Assembly (NCBI GenBank): GCA_958496175.1
Contig: OY292278.1
Coordinates: 14,198,001-14,262,000 of the forward strand
Direction of reading: 5' to 3'
Length of the DNA stretch: 64,000 nt
Source of the DNA: Sisyra terminalis
Lineage: Eukaryota; Arthropoda; Insecta; Neuroptera; Sisyridae
Shown here: piece after piece, positions 44,901-57,800 of the stretch
Numbering within the stretch: the stretch's first letter is position 1
Layout: every line of letters begins with the position of its first letter
Position numbers and translations under genes: made by a program
Notes under the pieces: generated by a model
Database searches by the model: none
What the model saw: only the letters and a program-made list of their open reading frames with translations
What the model was told of the DNA's origin: nothing

Positions 44901-47900
44901 ATATATGATATATACTGATAGATGCGTTTTATAACCAACTAAAAAAACTAAAATATTTTTTGGTAAATATTTTGCAATAAATCGATCACTACAGACATCT
45001 ACTGAAAAAATAACGGATTTCCTTTTCTCCAATCTAATATTTAAATATTTAATAAGTGCTTACACATCTCTTAAGTATCATTAAAAGATCTTTCCAGAAC
45101 CGATTTTCGATACTCGTAGCCTTAGGCCCTTTGTGCAGATTTACATGAGATTACTTTTGATTTGAGCCCCGATATTGAAAGAAACTACAGAAAATTTGAT
45201 TGAAATTCCAAAAAAATAAAATTGTTATTCTTTCTTTACTATAGGACCTAAAAATTTGTTGACGTTTTTGGGAGACAAATTTTTATATCCGGTGTGGGCT
45301 TTATCCTTTGATTATTTTAGTAAAGCACAATCCAATTAAATTTCTTTGAATAACTAAAAAATCCAAATTTGCCACCAAATATGAATATATTTGTTTCTAG
45401 TTCTTAGATTTATAAATAAGGAAATGGTTGAAGAAATAAAACTAATGATGCAATTTTTTTATCTTTAATCTTTTTGACAAGCTCTTAACTATAATACAGA
45501 ATTTTATTTATTTACTTTTAATTAAATGCAAAAAATTACTAAGAAATATATTCTTTTTCAAGTGTCGCAATAAGTCAATTACAAATATGAACTTACATAT
45601 AGTTAATTTGTTAACAGTAAATATAATATCAGCTCACATTCGTTAATACTACATAATATTATGTTTTCAACCTAAACACTACTAACCCTTAATAAAAATA
45701 GGTATTACATCTTTATGTAGCAAACGACTTATAGGTTTTTACAAAAAAATTTGTGACCTTTTTTTTATATTTTGTGTAAAAAAACGCGTTTCAAATAAAG
45801 CTTGTTTTCAGTCATGTTAATTATTATTTTAATTATTTTTTTTTAAAAAAATACTTTCGATGGAATTGATCTTAATTAAGAAGCAACAATGAAATGATAG
45901 TATGGAAAATAAAGAGCTTTAAGTTGTACTCAATTGTTATTTCGAAAAATTGTAGGACAAATTTTCTCAACTTTTTCTTGCTTTCAAGAATAATAAACCA
46001 AATATTTTTATTTATCAAATCATGGAATTAATCATTTCCTTGATATCACTCATTAATTGTGTTTCCGATCAAAAACCGAAAAAGTTTTAGGAAATAAGTT
46101 TTATAACATAAACCATTAGTGCATAAAAAAGTAAACTTGATACAATTAGATATTTATTTTTGCTTTGATTTTATTGGTAAGTTAAGAATTTGTTAAATTT
46201 AGGAACTATTTTTTTTACACTTTAAAAATTTCAAAGTTGATTTTTTGTTTTATTCACTCATTTTGGCTTTGAAAACGAAAAAATTTTTGCATCCCCAAAA
46301 AGAGTTTTGAGTGACTAAAATTATTGTGATCTATTTCTTACTGTTACGATTTTCGTAAATGGATTGTCATTAATTAAATCAAAAAATTCAGATATGATAT
46401 CTTAAATTTCTAGTTTATAACTTTATGCAAATATTTTAGTCCAATGGCAAAACTAAACTTTACTTTGGCTAGCTTATCTTTTTATTTTGGCTGATTTTTT
46501 GAAGAATAAATTCCAAAAAAATTTTGCTAAATTTGATTGAGTTTTAATTGGATTTTTTTTCTTGAACGAATGTATAAAAAGTAAATATAAAAAAATATTT
46601 TTGTGTTCCCCACTTATTTGATTAGCTACTTAAAAATTATCAGCAAAATTATTATTGAAATGTGCCACGAAAACTTCTTCAACAAATATCAGCAAAAATT
46701 ATTCACACAGCAGTATAGCGACTAACAAATACTAATGTGTGTTACATTTATACACAGCTTTATAATAGTACCAAGTGATTCTATTCGAGTAATTTTTTTA
46801 CTCGAGTTACAACAATCGAATTAAGTAAACAAATTCTACTCGAATGGCATCACTATAACGTTATATTAAATACTTAAACGTTCATATACAATAATATAAA
46901 GTAGCAATTTTTTTACAAAATTATTAGCTAATTTAGTTGTAATATATATTTTTACATAGCAATGCTAAGAAGCCTCATTATTGTAAATTATTTTTTAAGA
47001 AATCGAGCTTTCACTTATAAACTTAGAGATTGCATTGATGGGTTATAAAAATATTTTTTCCAAAAAAATTAATTTTTGACGATTAAATGTCGATTAAGTC
47101 AGTAAAAGATTATGTTTCGAAATATTTTGATGTTCTATGTGTATTGTCTTGGATAACATACATTTTTTAAAGTTAAATTTGATATTACTTTTGGAACTCA
47201 AAAAAAAAAATAATAATAAAAATTGATCAAACTTGGCTAGAATTCAAAATCTTTTTTTGTTTCTCAAAAAAATCTTTAATCACATCAAAAATTTACGGGT
47301 AATTAAACTCAAATTATATTTTAGACAGAAATTAAATATACATTCTAAAAGAAATCTGAAAATTTCCATGATAGCGACTTTCCATTAAACTTTCCATAAT
47401 TATTTATACAAAAAGTTATATAGATTTTTAAAGTATTAGTATAATTTATGTAGTTCCATCGTTTCTTGATAAACTTTTCCAAAATTCAGAATTATTGGAC
47501 AATTGGAAAACAAATAATATGGATATTAATAAATTTCTAACCATTTTCCCAATTCGTTAAGCCCATGAAATAATTTAAAAAAATTTCCATCATTTTCCAT
47601 TGACTCAGAAACTATTTCCTTCTTTTTTTGAGTTCCAAAACCAAAATTTAAAGTCGCAAAACTGGTAAACATATTTTGAATATCAAATTTCCAAACATTG
47701 AAATAGTAACTTTAATAATATAAAATCAAGAATTGTTGGTTGAATTTTTCGATTTTTTTCAGATATATTTTTAATAATTCGTTGTCTATTTTTTCTTTAT
47801 TATTACTGTAAAACCCTAGTGGCAATATTAATAACTTTATTATTGTTTACATCATATTTATTCCATCATATATTTATAACTAAATTTATACTTCGCTTTC

Positions 47901-48374
47901 ATTGATATCATAGATAATGAGCTTAATTTCGTATCACTTATCACTTTTATAGATACCATTATACTAAAGTATTTATCATTGATCTAAATCCTAAGATGAC
48001 TCGACCGGAGGTGGTACCCGAAATTCCAACAACCAAAACTCCAAAAATCAATAATCTGTTTTTAACCATTAATCGTTCTTATACCGAAAGGGATTTTATC
48101 GAACTTTTACTGATTTTCTTTGGGGATATTTAATAAGGAATAATTTAGTAGGATGTTGACGATACTTGTTTTAGGGATACCTAATGAAGAAATTGATCAG
48201 TTTGCTATAGCTAGATCAAAGTCAACAGCACTTGATCCAGTTGCTAAATGGACTCAAAGTGAACAAAAAAAAACGAATCCTTGTTTACAGGATAAAGTCA
48301 TCAAAACAAGGTTTTAGGATCAAAGCTTTGTGTATAAAAAATCAGGGAAGAAGAAGTAAACTATCTCTCATGTC
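41923..48374. other. Long gene-free AT-rich interval
   Basis: 6.4 kb with no exon, RNA gene or intact transposon recognised. Two short hints of repeats only: a TTAACCCTAGA end at 42070 and ATACTAGTTGATACCC at 43234, the latter loosely like the start of the ACTAG family. Confidence 0.45.
42070..42130 (+). repeat. Possible piggyBac-like terminus (TTAA-CCCTAGA)
   Basis: TTAACCCTAGAGTCACTAAA resembles a piggyBac-type end next to its TTAA target. A related sequence in the opposite sense ends at 63864. No matching partner end is found nearby. Confidence 0.3.
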
Positions 48375-48843
48375 TAGGGATCCAAACGATACATCGATTT
48401 TTTCAAGCATCGATATATGGTTCATAAATATTGATGTTTTAATGTCGATGTTTATTATAGCACCATTTTCCATCCCCTTTATGATCTACAGCTATACACA
48501 TAAAAAGATTACTTTTTTAGTCACAAGCATAGATTTGTAAACTCCGCCAATTTATAATATAACGTGTGAGATTATACACTAACGGTAGGCTAGGTTAGGT
48601 TACATTGTAATCCAATGATCGTAGATTATAACCTGACGGAGCTCACAAATTTACGGTGTCGTATATTATTATTTAAGAAATATTTTGAATACATATATAT
48701 TTAAATGGCGGTTAAAATAATCGAAAAAAATCGATATATCGTTCATAAACTTTGATGTTTTTAAAATCGATGTTGAACTTTTTAAAATCGATGTTGAACT
48801 TTTAAAAATATCACTTTTTTTAATGAGCAATGTTACATCCCTA
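48375..48843. mobile_element. hAT-like MITE (TAGGGATG ends) with 8-bp target duplication
   Basis: The left end TAGGGATCCAAACGATACAT and the right end read inward TAGGGATGTAACATTGCTCA are inverted repeats at the tips. The flanking octamers CTCATGTC (48367-48374) and CTCATATC (48844-48851) differ at one base. Internally it carries repeated ATCGAT(G/A)TTTTTA motifs shared with 31858-32692. An ORF overlapping the left end is not a host gene. Confidence 0.82.
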
Positions 48844-51588
48844 CTCATATCCTATTTTACTGTCGATTTCTATAATCATTTGGTGTTAGGATTAACGTTG
48901 AGGCACAATAATTCCTTTACAAACCAGGGAAGAGGAATTCAACAGAAAGACTCCCAAAAATTCGTTAGAAATTCGTGATTTTAGTTGTTGGAATTTCAGA
49001 ATGCACCCAATTCGATTTCGTTCATTCTATGCGATATACTGGCTATTAAACATAACATATTTTTGGTAGATATTTGAGTAAATATATTTTGTATTTTTTA
49101 ATAGATAATTTATAATAATAATTATGTGATACATTTTCTACAATTTATAAACTCAATGACGATGTTGAGACATAAGACTAGATGAGTTGGATTATTTATT
49201 TATAAAAAAGTTTCTATATGTTAGTTTTATAATAATAAATATTAAAAAAGTGAAAAAGTGCAATAGGATATTTTTGGTCGTGGTATATATGATTTAAAAT
49301 TAATTTCAAACTTTGTCTTGTTCACTTCTTTAATATATACAAATCTATACGAAAATAAAGAATATTATGTGATGATATGCAATGCAATTTGTCAAATATT
49401 GTGATAAATATTTGTTCCTACTTACGTTTCGTTTCATCCATTTTGCGAAACATTTAAAAATAATTATTTGATTTCATTGTATTTGCTTGCTATTTTTAAG
49501 TTATGTTTTTGATCATTTTATTCACTGCACAATGAAACTAATTACTTAAACAAACATTTCCATTTAATCTTTAAAGACTCGCGAACACTTCTGTTCAAGC
49601 AATGTTCTCGAGATGGACTAATTAAAATAATTGAATAAAGACAACATTTGCATATTTCTGCTGGAATTATTCTACAGTTAAGCCTCAATTAGTCGATCTT
49701 GTTGGCTTGTTATGTTAATTGGTTTCATTGAGAAATGTTAATTATTTCAGGTTCGTAATAATTCATGATCCAATCAATCAGTTGTGTTATTAATTTATTG
49801 ATATATTTGAGGTGTAATTAATATTGGAGTTATAGATCTTATAGATCAAACGTGGAGTCTTTGAAATTGTTTCCAGTAGGAACTAATGTGTGGAGATTTT
49901 ACTACAAATCTTAATCAAGAATCGAAACAAACATAATAAAAATTAGAAAATTCTCAAGAAAATGTCGAAAAAAATTCAAGAAAAAAAAACCCAATGATCT
50001 GAACGAAAATTTTCTCATAATAATCGAAGATAATTTGAGGAAATTTAAGAGCAAAGAAAATAAATTGAAAAAATGAGGTAAAATTGATTTTTCATCTTAT
50101 CCAGAAGGTTTATTCTAAAGATAAGAAGAAGCTAAGGGCTCAAAAAGCAAAACTATGGAGAAATTATTTTTAAAGGACTCTTTTTAGACGATTTGAAATG
50201 CCTTTGTAGTAAAAAATTTTTTTCATCTTTTGAACTATCTTATACCATAATTTTTCCTAGTAAAATATGCTTCAAATCATCATAAGCCATCGTCTTTTGT
50301 ATTCATTCAATCTATTTTCATTTAGAATATTATTGTTAGCAGATTTTCACCCGAAATAAGCTCTACTAAAATAACAGTTACTTTCTTAAAAGAATCAATT
50401 CTTTTCAATTAGATTATTTCGTTTTATTTTCATTAGTAAAGATTGAAATCGTATCCTCTTTAACCAAATATGGAGAAATCTCAATTATTATTGGAAATTA
50501 ATTCAATTATCCAATTTGTAACTTTGACGGTTTGTGTTGGAAAAAAATTGATTTAAAAATTCATTAAATAATTTAATTAATTTTTTAAGAAATATTAAAG
50601 CTATGCACGATGAAAGCAAAAAGCAAAACAGGTCTCTTTTTTTCTATAATTTTTTGAAAGTTAAAAAATTTAAAAAAAAAACGTTATTCTTATTATTTAA
50701 AAAAATGCTATAGTCTCATAAAAGAAAGGTTATTTCGGACTAAAAAAGACGTTTTTTTTTTGGATAACATATACATTTACAACTTTTAAAATTTAAGTAA
50801 ATTTTTGCATCATATCAAACCTGAATTTGACATGCATAGAAGGAAAAGAAAATAGAGAGAATTATAATTATAAAAGTATATATTTTCACCGCATTTTTTG
50901 GTATAAATTTGTACCCCTTTTGAAAAATATTGACTTTAGAAAAAAAAAACTTTATAAAAAATTATATTTTCTACATAAATTGATTATTCCGCTTTTCTGG
51001 AAAACTGCTGAAAAACCTTTATTTGGTTTGCTTAATTTTTGTAGAAAATTTATTATGGAACTCGTTTATTTAAGTTGTTTTCCTTTAGCCAATATTTTTC
51101 GTGGTTCAAACGATTTGAAACCATAAAACGTGGTTAAAATATTAATTTAATATATATCTTCAACAATGTACATTCTTACATATCTATAATTCCTCTGCTT
51201 TTTGACTCCTCTTGTGAAAATCAATAGGATGTTAATCTCCACTTAAATTAGGTAAATATTGGTACCGTTCAACAAAATGTCCCTGATTTTATTCTACTTT
51301 TATAGGACTTCTAAAATTAAAATTCTATTCGACTAAAAATATAATTAGTTCTCAAAATATGAACAAAAATTAATTTAATATTGATAATTTTGCATTATTA
51401 AAGGATAATAAGAAGGGCGAAAATATTTATCCTCAAAAGCTTAATCCCTAAAAAAAATTGTTGAACCTTTCTTTATTGTTAGAAATTTCATCTTCTGCAC
51501 ATATTGAAGTTTTTACACTTATTGGGGAAATTCTAATAAGATTTTCTAAAGTTGTATTTTTTTTTTCAAAATTTTCTTCCTGCTTAAA
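48844..51588. other. Gene-free AT-rich interval
   Basis: Nothing recognised. A 99-codon ORF at 50827-51126, rich in Lys, Ile and Phe, has no family signature. Confidence 0.4.
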
Positions 51589-51805
51589 CAGGGGTGGCCA
51601 ACCCGCGGCCCTCGGGCCGCATAAGACCCGCCTTAATCATTTTTTCGGCCCAGAAGACTCATCACAGTTTTATAAATTTTTTTTATTTGTTTTAATATGA
51701 TCAAAATTAACCAATATATTAAAAATATGAAATCATATCTAAATCGATTATGGAGATCGATAACCTTATATGCGGCCCGCAATATAATTTGGTTGGCCAC
51801 CTCTG
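51589..51805. mobile_element. 217-bp hAT-like MITE (CAGGGGTGGCCAACC ends)
   Basis: The left end CAGGGGTGGCCAACCCGCGG and the right end read inward CAGAGGTGGCCAACCAAATT are inverted repeats. The GCGGCCC/GGGCCGCA core is typical of hAT MITEs and stands out as a GC-rich island. No convincing 8-bp duplication remains. Confidence 0.75.
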
Positions 51806-53041
51806 TATTATAGGAAAAGTACCAAAAGTTTTGATACAAAAACCAAAGTGATTTCACATTTAACAAATTAGCTTTGAAACACTATACAATTAGTAAAATG
51901 ATATTAATGATTACAAGGCATTGACTGAAAAATTTAAAATTATTTCTCATAATTTTTTCACCTTCGGTCATAAGATATACAATAATTCAATTCATAGTTC
52001 AAACCGAAGAAGAACGTTTTAAAGAGATACAAAATTTGAAACCAAAACTTCTAAACCAAAAGTTAATTAAATAACCGTTAGTAATAAATAATTTGAAATA
52101 CTTTTTTTCTTAAATTTATATTTGACAGAATTATTAAGAAAACTAAACAAAATACATAAATTATAAATTTAAAAAACATTTATCATTTTTTTATGTTTTT
52201 CTGTAATTAGTTTGATATTTTTTTTGAGAATATCACTTTTCACTACAATTCATGTCGGGAACTAAAATAATTTCATTTAATTGAATATAATATTTTAACT
52301 GGTGGGAAATTAAATAATTATTTCAAAAGGAAAAGCGGTGGACGTTTCTATTTTAACGAAAATCGTTAGTTAAAAAAAATAATTTTCCTCTAACAATGGT
52401 TCATTTTCTTTAGGAAACTAACAAATATTTTATTTCCTATAGATAGATTTCAAAGACTTCACTTTTGATCATCAAAATGATAAATTTCGTCATTATACTT
52501 TTCCACAATCCTCACGTGTTTATATTTTTGCTGCCATTGTTTCTTCGTTTGTATGAATAAAGTATGTAGATTAATTTTATTATACAAATACCTAAAAAGT
52601 TATTGCTTCAACAGGTGATTTCGAATTAATCAATTTTCATAGAAAAAAATCAAATTATTCAGACTTCAGTAAAAAAAAATCAATTAACTCTGATTGTGAT
52701 GTGTGTAATAACGTGAGATCTCTTAATACACAATTAATTCTATAATAGATAATACATTTTCACGGTTTTTATAAATTTTACTGATTACATTTCCAATTTA
52801 TAATATTAATTATTCTTAATTTACATATTATACATATGAAACTCAAAATTATATATTAATTTTCTTCAAAAACACAAAGATAAATTAAGTTAAATTACGA
52901 ACAATTTACGAAATAGCACCAGATGACGTCACAACATTGGTTAATGTATTTTAACAATTACTTTTAATCTAAGAAATAGCTTTAGTAAGGACTGCAAATT
53001 CATTGAAAATAATGAAAAATTTCAAACATGAAACTAGATAC
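51806..53041. other. Gene-free AT-rich interval
   Basis: No gene, RNA gene or transposon end is recognised. Confidence 0.4.
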
Positions 53042-53291
53042 TAGAAAGGCACACGAAACGAGATTTCTATGATTTCAATATTTCTAATCTCGTCTCGATT
53101 GCATCTCGAATTCGAGACTACGAGAATTATTTATTTTCTCTATTATTTTATTTAATATTTTATATTAAGGCTATGCGATTGGAATTTGAATTGAGTTCAA
53201 CTTCAACTACGAAAACTAAACTAAAGCTGGTCTCCTTTCGTTTTCGAGACGAGACAAGATTCGAGACTTAATCTCATCTTGTGCATCTCTA
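53042..53291. mobile_element. Short hAT-like MITE with GAGACGAGA repeats
   Basis: The ends TAGAAAGGCACACGAAACGA and, read inward from the right, TAGAGATGCACAAGATGAGA are imperfect inverted repeats, with internal CTCG/CGAGA runs facing each other. No target duplication is visible. Confidence 0.6.
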
Positions 53292-54610
53292 CTGCAAACA
53301 GTGCATGTAGTGATAAATTTTAAAAAATTATCAATTTTTTCATTCTCGGTTCCATCGTGTACTCAAATCAATGTTGTGTTAATATATGAAAAGAAATTTT
53401 CCATTTTTAACAATTTTTGTCAGCCCTCAATTCCACTATCCCTCTGCTAACAGAAGTTCATTTAAATGAACATTATTATATACTTTTAAATATCCACGTC
53501 AAAAATACAATTATTGTGATGTTTCTAAATATTCTTATAACATTAAATTTTCTTGATTTTTGTTAAATATTAATGATTAAATCTTTTATATTTTCATTAA
53601 ATAAATTTATATTTTTTATATATATTATAACATTGCACCATACGGGGCTAAATATTAAAACGCGCAAATTTAAAAATTTCAACGCTCTAATTCTTGTATT
53701 ATTACAATTTAGCCAATAAATAATAGTAAAAATACTTACTATTACATAATTCTCTAAGTCTATTAATAAAATAATTTATTATTTGTTAAAAACATTATTT
53801 TAAAGCATTTTTAGTTATTATTATTCTTATTAAAGTATTTTATTTTTTAAATATACACCCGCTTCAGAATATTACAAATTTAATTTTTTTTGGCGCCAAA
53901 CGTTTTTGTTTTGTAAAAAAAACAAACATTTTCCTAAATTTTTAAATGGAATAGATGCAAGGAAATTCGTTGTTTTTTCCGGACGTTAGCATACATAATA
54001 TTTCGATCGTTACTTTTCGAATATCTAATTGGTTTAGAACCAACTGAATTCGGAAAATTAACAGCAATGCAAATTGATATTGCTTAATTTTCCTGCTATT
54101 TAGAAGTAGGAAAATTGTACTTGTTACTCATCAATATGGTTGACCTACACTCAAGTCAATTAAGAAACCAAAAAAAATTAAGGTTTTTCTTTTCATTAAG
54201 TTTTCAATTATAAGTCGGAAAATGTTTGCCTTTTGTAATATTTATTTTTTATTATATATCTTAAAAGCATCACAGACTTTTAGAAAAAATTTCCAATATC
54301 GTTTTTCCTTGAATTTAAGTTCGTTATGTTTGTCGTTTTTTATAAGTGATAAGATTGGTGGAAAATAAAAGTAAATTCTCCATTATTTTCTTCGTTTAAA
54401 TAGAAAGTAAAAAACATTTTTCTTACAATTAAAATAATATAAAATTTGAACACACAATTACGTAAAAGTGTTGTATTTCTTTTTGGAAATTCAGTAAGAG
54501 TTATATACAAATCTACCGCTATTATTAAAATGATTTACTGATTTTCGGAATGCTTGATGATTTTGACGCCGTCGTTCGTTCATTGCTGAGGAAAATTGCA
54601 TCGTTGCTAT
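53292..54610. other. 3' flank of the Di-Ras gene
   Basis: The right part should contain the 3' UTR of the minus-strand Di-Ras gene. No further gene or repeat is recognised. Confidence 0.35.
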
Positions 54611-54808
54611 TTACATCAGATGACATTTGTCTTTGGCGCCCGCTTTTCGTTGTGATTTTCCGCCAACCTGAAGACTGACGGATCGAGACTTTTCCAGGTT
54701 CAGGAGTTCTTGAAAGAGTTGCTTAACATTGTGGTTGGTCTTCGCCGACGTTTCCATGAAGCTGATGCCCCAGGCGTTTGCCTCGGTTTGACCCTCAGAT
54801 GCTGACAC
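54611..54808 (-). CDS. Diras2: Di-Ras last exon with G5 motif and CaaX box
   Basis: 65 codons plus TAA after acceptor caattag. It contains TSAK (G5), the Di-Ras signature [17 protein letters not shown], a basic stretch ([11 protein letters not shown]) and the C-terminal CHLM prenylation box. Confidence 0.95.
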   Translation of the reverse strand: MSASEGQTEANAWGISFMETSAKTNHNVKQLFQELLNLEKSRSVSLQVGGKSQRKAGAKDKCHLM

Positions 54809-57800
54809 CTAATTGATTAAAAATTCATTAGAAATATCGCTTCTTCAAATATGAACAAAAGAAAATTCGAACCATCATATTTTACAGTTACACCTAGTCA
54901 CAGATAAAATTACACTATGATTAATTGTTCCAGTACAAAATTCTCAGATCTTAAAAATAAGATTCCCATATCAAGAATTCAAAAGGCCCGATTAACCAAT
55001 CAGGAAAATCCCAAACATACTCAAAAAGTTAAACAAAATCAGGTTTTTATAGGGCAATGATTTATTTAGGTTCATCTCTACCTATTACTGAAATTCTTTT
55101 GATTTATTCAGTAAGTTCCTAGGCAATTAAAAAAAATATCGTTGATTAACAGGTCCATCTGTAAAATCTGGCTTTTTATTAATGCATTAATTACATGCAC
55201 ATATTAATAATTGAAAACTAGTTATTAAAAAAATTACGAAAGAAATATTAAAACAGATGTCAATATTTATGCATGTAGTCATTTATTTTAAGTAAAATGC
55301 ATGAAGCATTTACATTTCTATACCTAATGAAAAACCGTTAATCACTCCGCAGGATTGCAGCCTTATTTTTAACCGAAATTAAATAGGAAATTCCCAACTC
55401 GACCAATACATTTGCTTTTGATGATTCTTATAGTAAGGAAATATAAATATATTGAATTTGGTCCCATTTAAATTTGAAATTTTTGAAAATTCAGATCATC
55501 GTATATTCATGGAAAAGGTGAAAAATAGGTGGAATGATTATTTACTCTTATATTACTATACTCAAAACTTAAAGTAAATCGATTTGAATTTTTTTGAAAT
55601 TTAGAATTTATATTAGATATTTGGGATTCAAAATGATAGAATTTATTTTCTTCGAATCAGTAGAAATTAGTTGCAAAGTAAAACCAACCTAATCATTTTG
55701 AAATTATGATATAATCCTATAAGCATTATGATATAGACCTGGTTAAGGTATAGCTTTAAAAAAATACCCTTATTTCTCTATTTGAAATTATTTTTCTATC
55801 TAATTTAAAAAATAAAATAAAATTTTCAATTTAGCATAAAAAAAATTCTTTTAATAGAAAGTTCATCAAATCGACTGTATAAAAGAGACTTAAAAAAAAA
55901 GATCGAATCTTTTCATTTTCATTATGCAGGGAAACCAGAAAGTTTAGAGATATCTGAACCAATAAGAATTCCATTGCCATTTGTTGACTTACTAGTAGTT
56001 GCCCGTTGAATTCACAATCAAAGGTTTTATCTCAATAAAATGTTTAATATGAGATAATGTAGAGTTAATCAACAATAGAAATTTTTAATTAAATAATCAA
56101 AGTGTTGTTAATATAAAACAAAATTATCTAAAATTATATTAAGAAATAAAATATAAGTGTTTTTTTAAATCATTTTAATAACATTTAAAATAACGTCATT
56201 TCACTAAATTAGTATGAAAGTTTAATACTTATGTAGTACTTATACCAAATAGGCGATTTTAAATTTTGGTTCTTTTTTCAACAATCAAACTTTTTAAAAT
56301 CTATTTTATTTTATGAACCAATGGTTGTGATCTGGAGTAATTATATATTCGGCTGAAAAGCATTAAGCTAGCAATTTTTTGCCATATATTTCACTGTCAA
56401 TTTAAATATAAAATCTTCGATACTAACTTTTTTTCGGTATTTAGAACAATTTAAAAACCAATTATTGTTATTGAAAATAAATAAAATATTCGAATTTACT
56501 TCCACGCTTTCCACCTATTTCCAACAATTTTGTATGTATAACGTCCAAATGTGCGAAATCAAATAACCTTTTAGTAATGTTAACTAACATAAAGAAGGTC
56601 ATTATTTTTTTTCGTTTTACATTGTATTTTCAAATATAAGTGCACATTTGTGTCGATGAAATTTGGAAAGTGTTTTCCTTATACGATGCAGATATATAAT
56701 AAGAAAGGGTTTTTGAAAATTTCTCCCCTAAAAGAGTGAAAAACGGTGGCAAAGTTTGTAAGGGATAACGTTTAATAAAGAATCGAAATTTCAAATTTAA
56801 TAATCAATCAAAGTCCGTTAAAGGTGAAACGTTATTACTGCATAATATAAAACAAAGCTGATTTATTATTAGAAACAAAAACTTAGGGTTTGCTTTAAAA
56901 TTAAACTCTGATAAGTAGATATATCTGAAAAGGTTAAGTTAAGTTTATAAGTGAGCATTAAGTTTTTCGGCTTTCACATATTGTAAACCTGAAAACCCGA
57001 AATACGTATTCACAAACAAATACATTAGTGAGTGAGTACCCTTACCAACGTTTTGAATGCGTAAGTGGGGATAACAGAGCACATGCGGATAGCCCATTCT
57101 GCACGGACGCACGGCAAGATAACCAATTTATATATATGATAAGTTTTTTCAAAGTTGTATTAAAAAATGTTTATGATCAAAGCAACTTTTAATATGAAGA
57201 TTTTTTCTTAGTTCAAATCCTATAATTTTGAGTTTTCCAACTCGTACCAACCAAGAATGATAATAGTTTTAAATGATAAGATTTTAAGGGAAGAAGTGGT
57301 ATCAAATCCATGTCAAACAATCGAAAAACTGACTAATATTTCTAATCAATCTTAATCTTCTACCCTAATGCTTCCAGGCATTGTCAATAGAGAATATTAC
57401 ACGATAATATAAGACTACTCAGCGGGAGAAAAACTCTAGAAAGAACTAATAATTTAAGGGTCAGTTAATATTGGCTAACCCACCATAATCAAAGAAAATT
57501 GGTCCATTGAACTCCATTTATTTCAATCACTACAATACTTTTTAAGTATTTAAAAAAATGAAAACTTAAATTATGCCTAAAATATGGTTTTAATCAATCA
57601 ATTCTTATTTATTTGGTTTTAAATGTTTGCACATTAGATGTCAAATGGTTGATGATATTGAAGGTGGCTAAACCATTGATTTGAAATGATATATAGTCTC
57701 TAAATTCTGGGTTTTAATTTTTTTTTTAAAAATTCATTATTTTCCGGCCTTTTTATTACAATAATTGTAATATTTGATAAATCCAATATTGTATAATATT

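Noticed and set aside
50827..51126. 99-codon plus-strand ORF
   Set aside because: Low-complexity Lys/Ile/Phe-rich translation of AT-rich DNA, without splice context or family signature.
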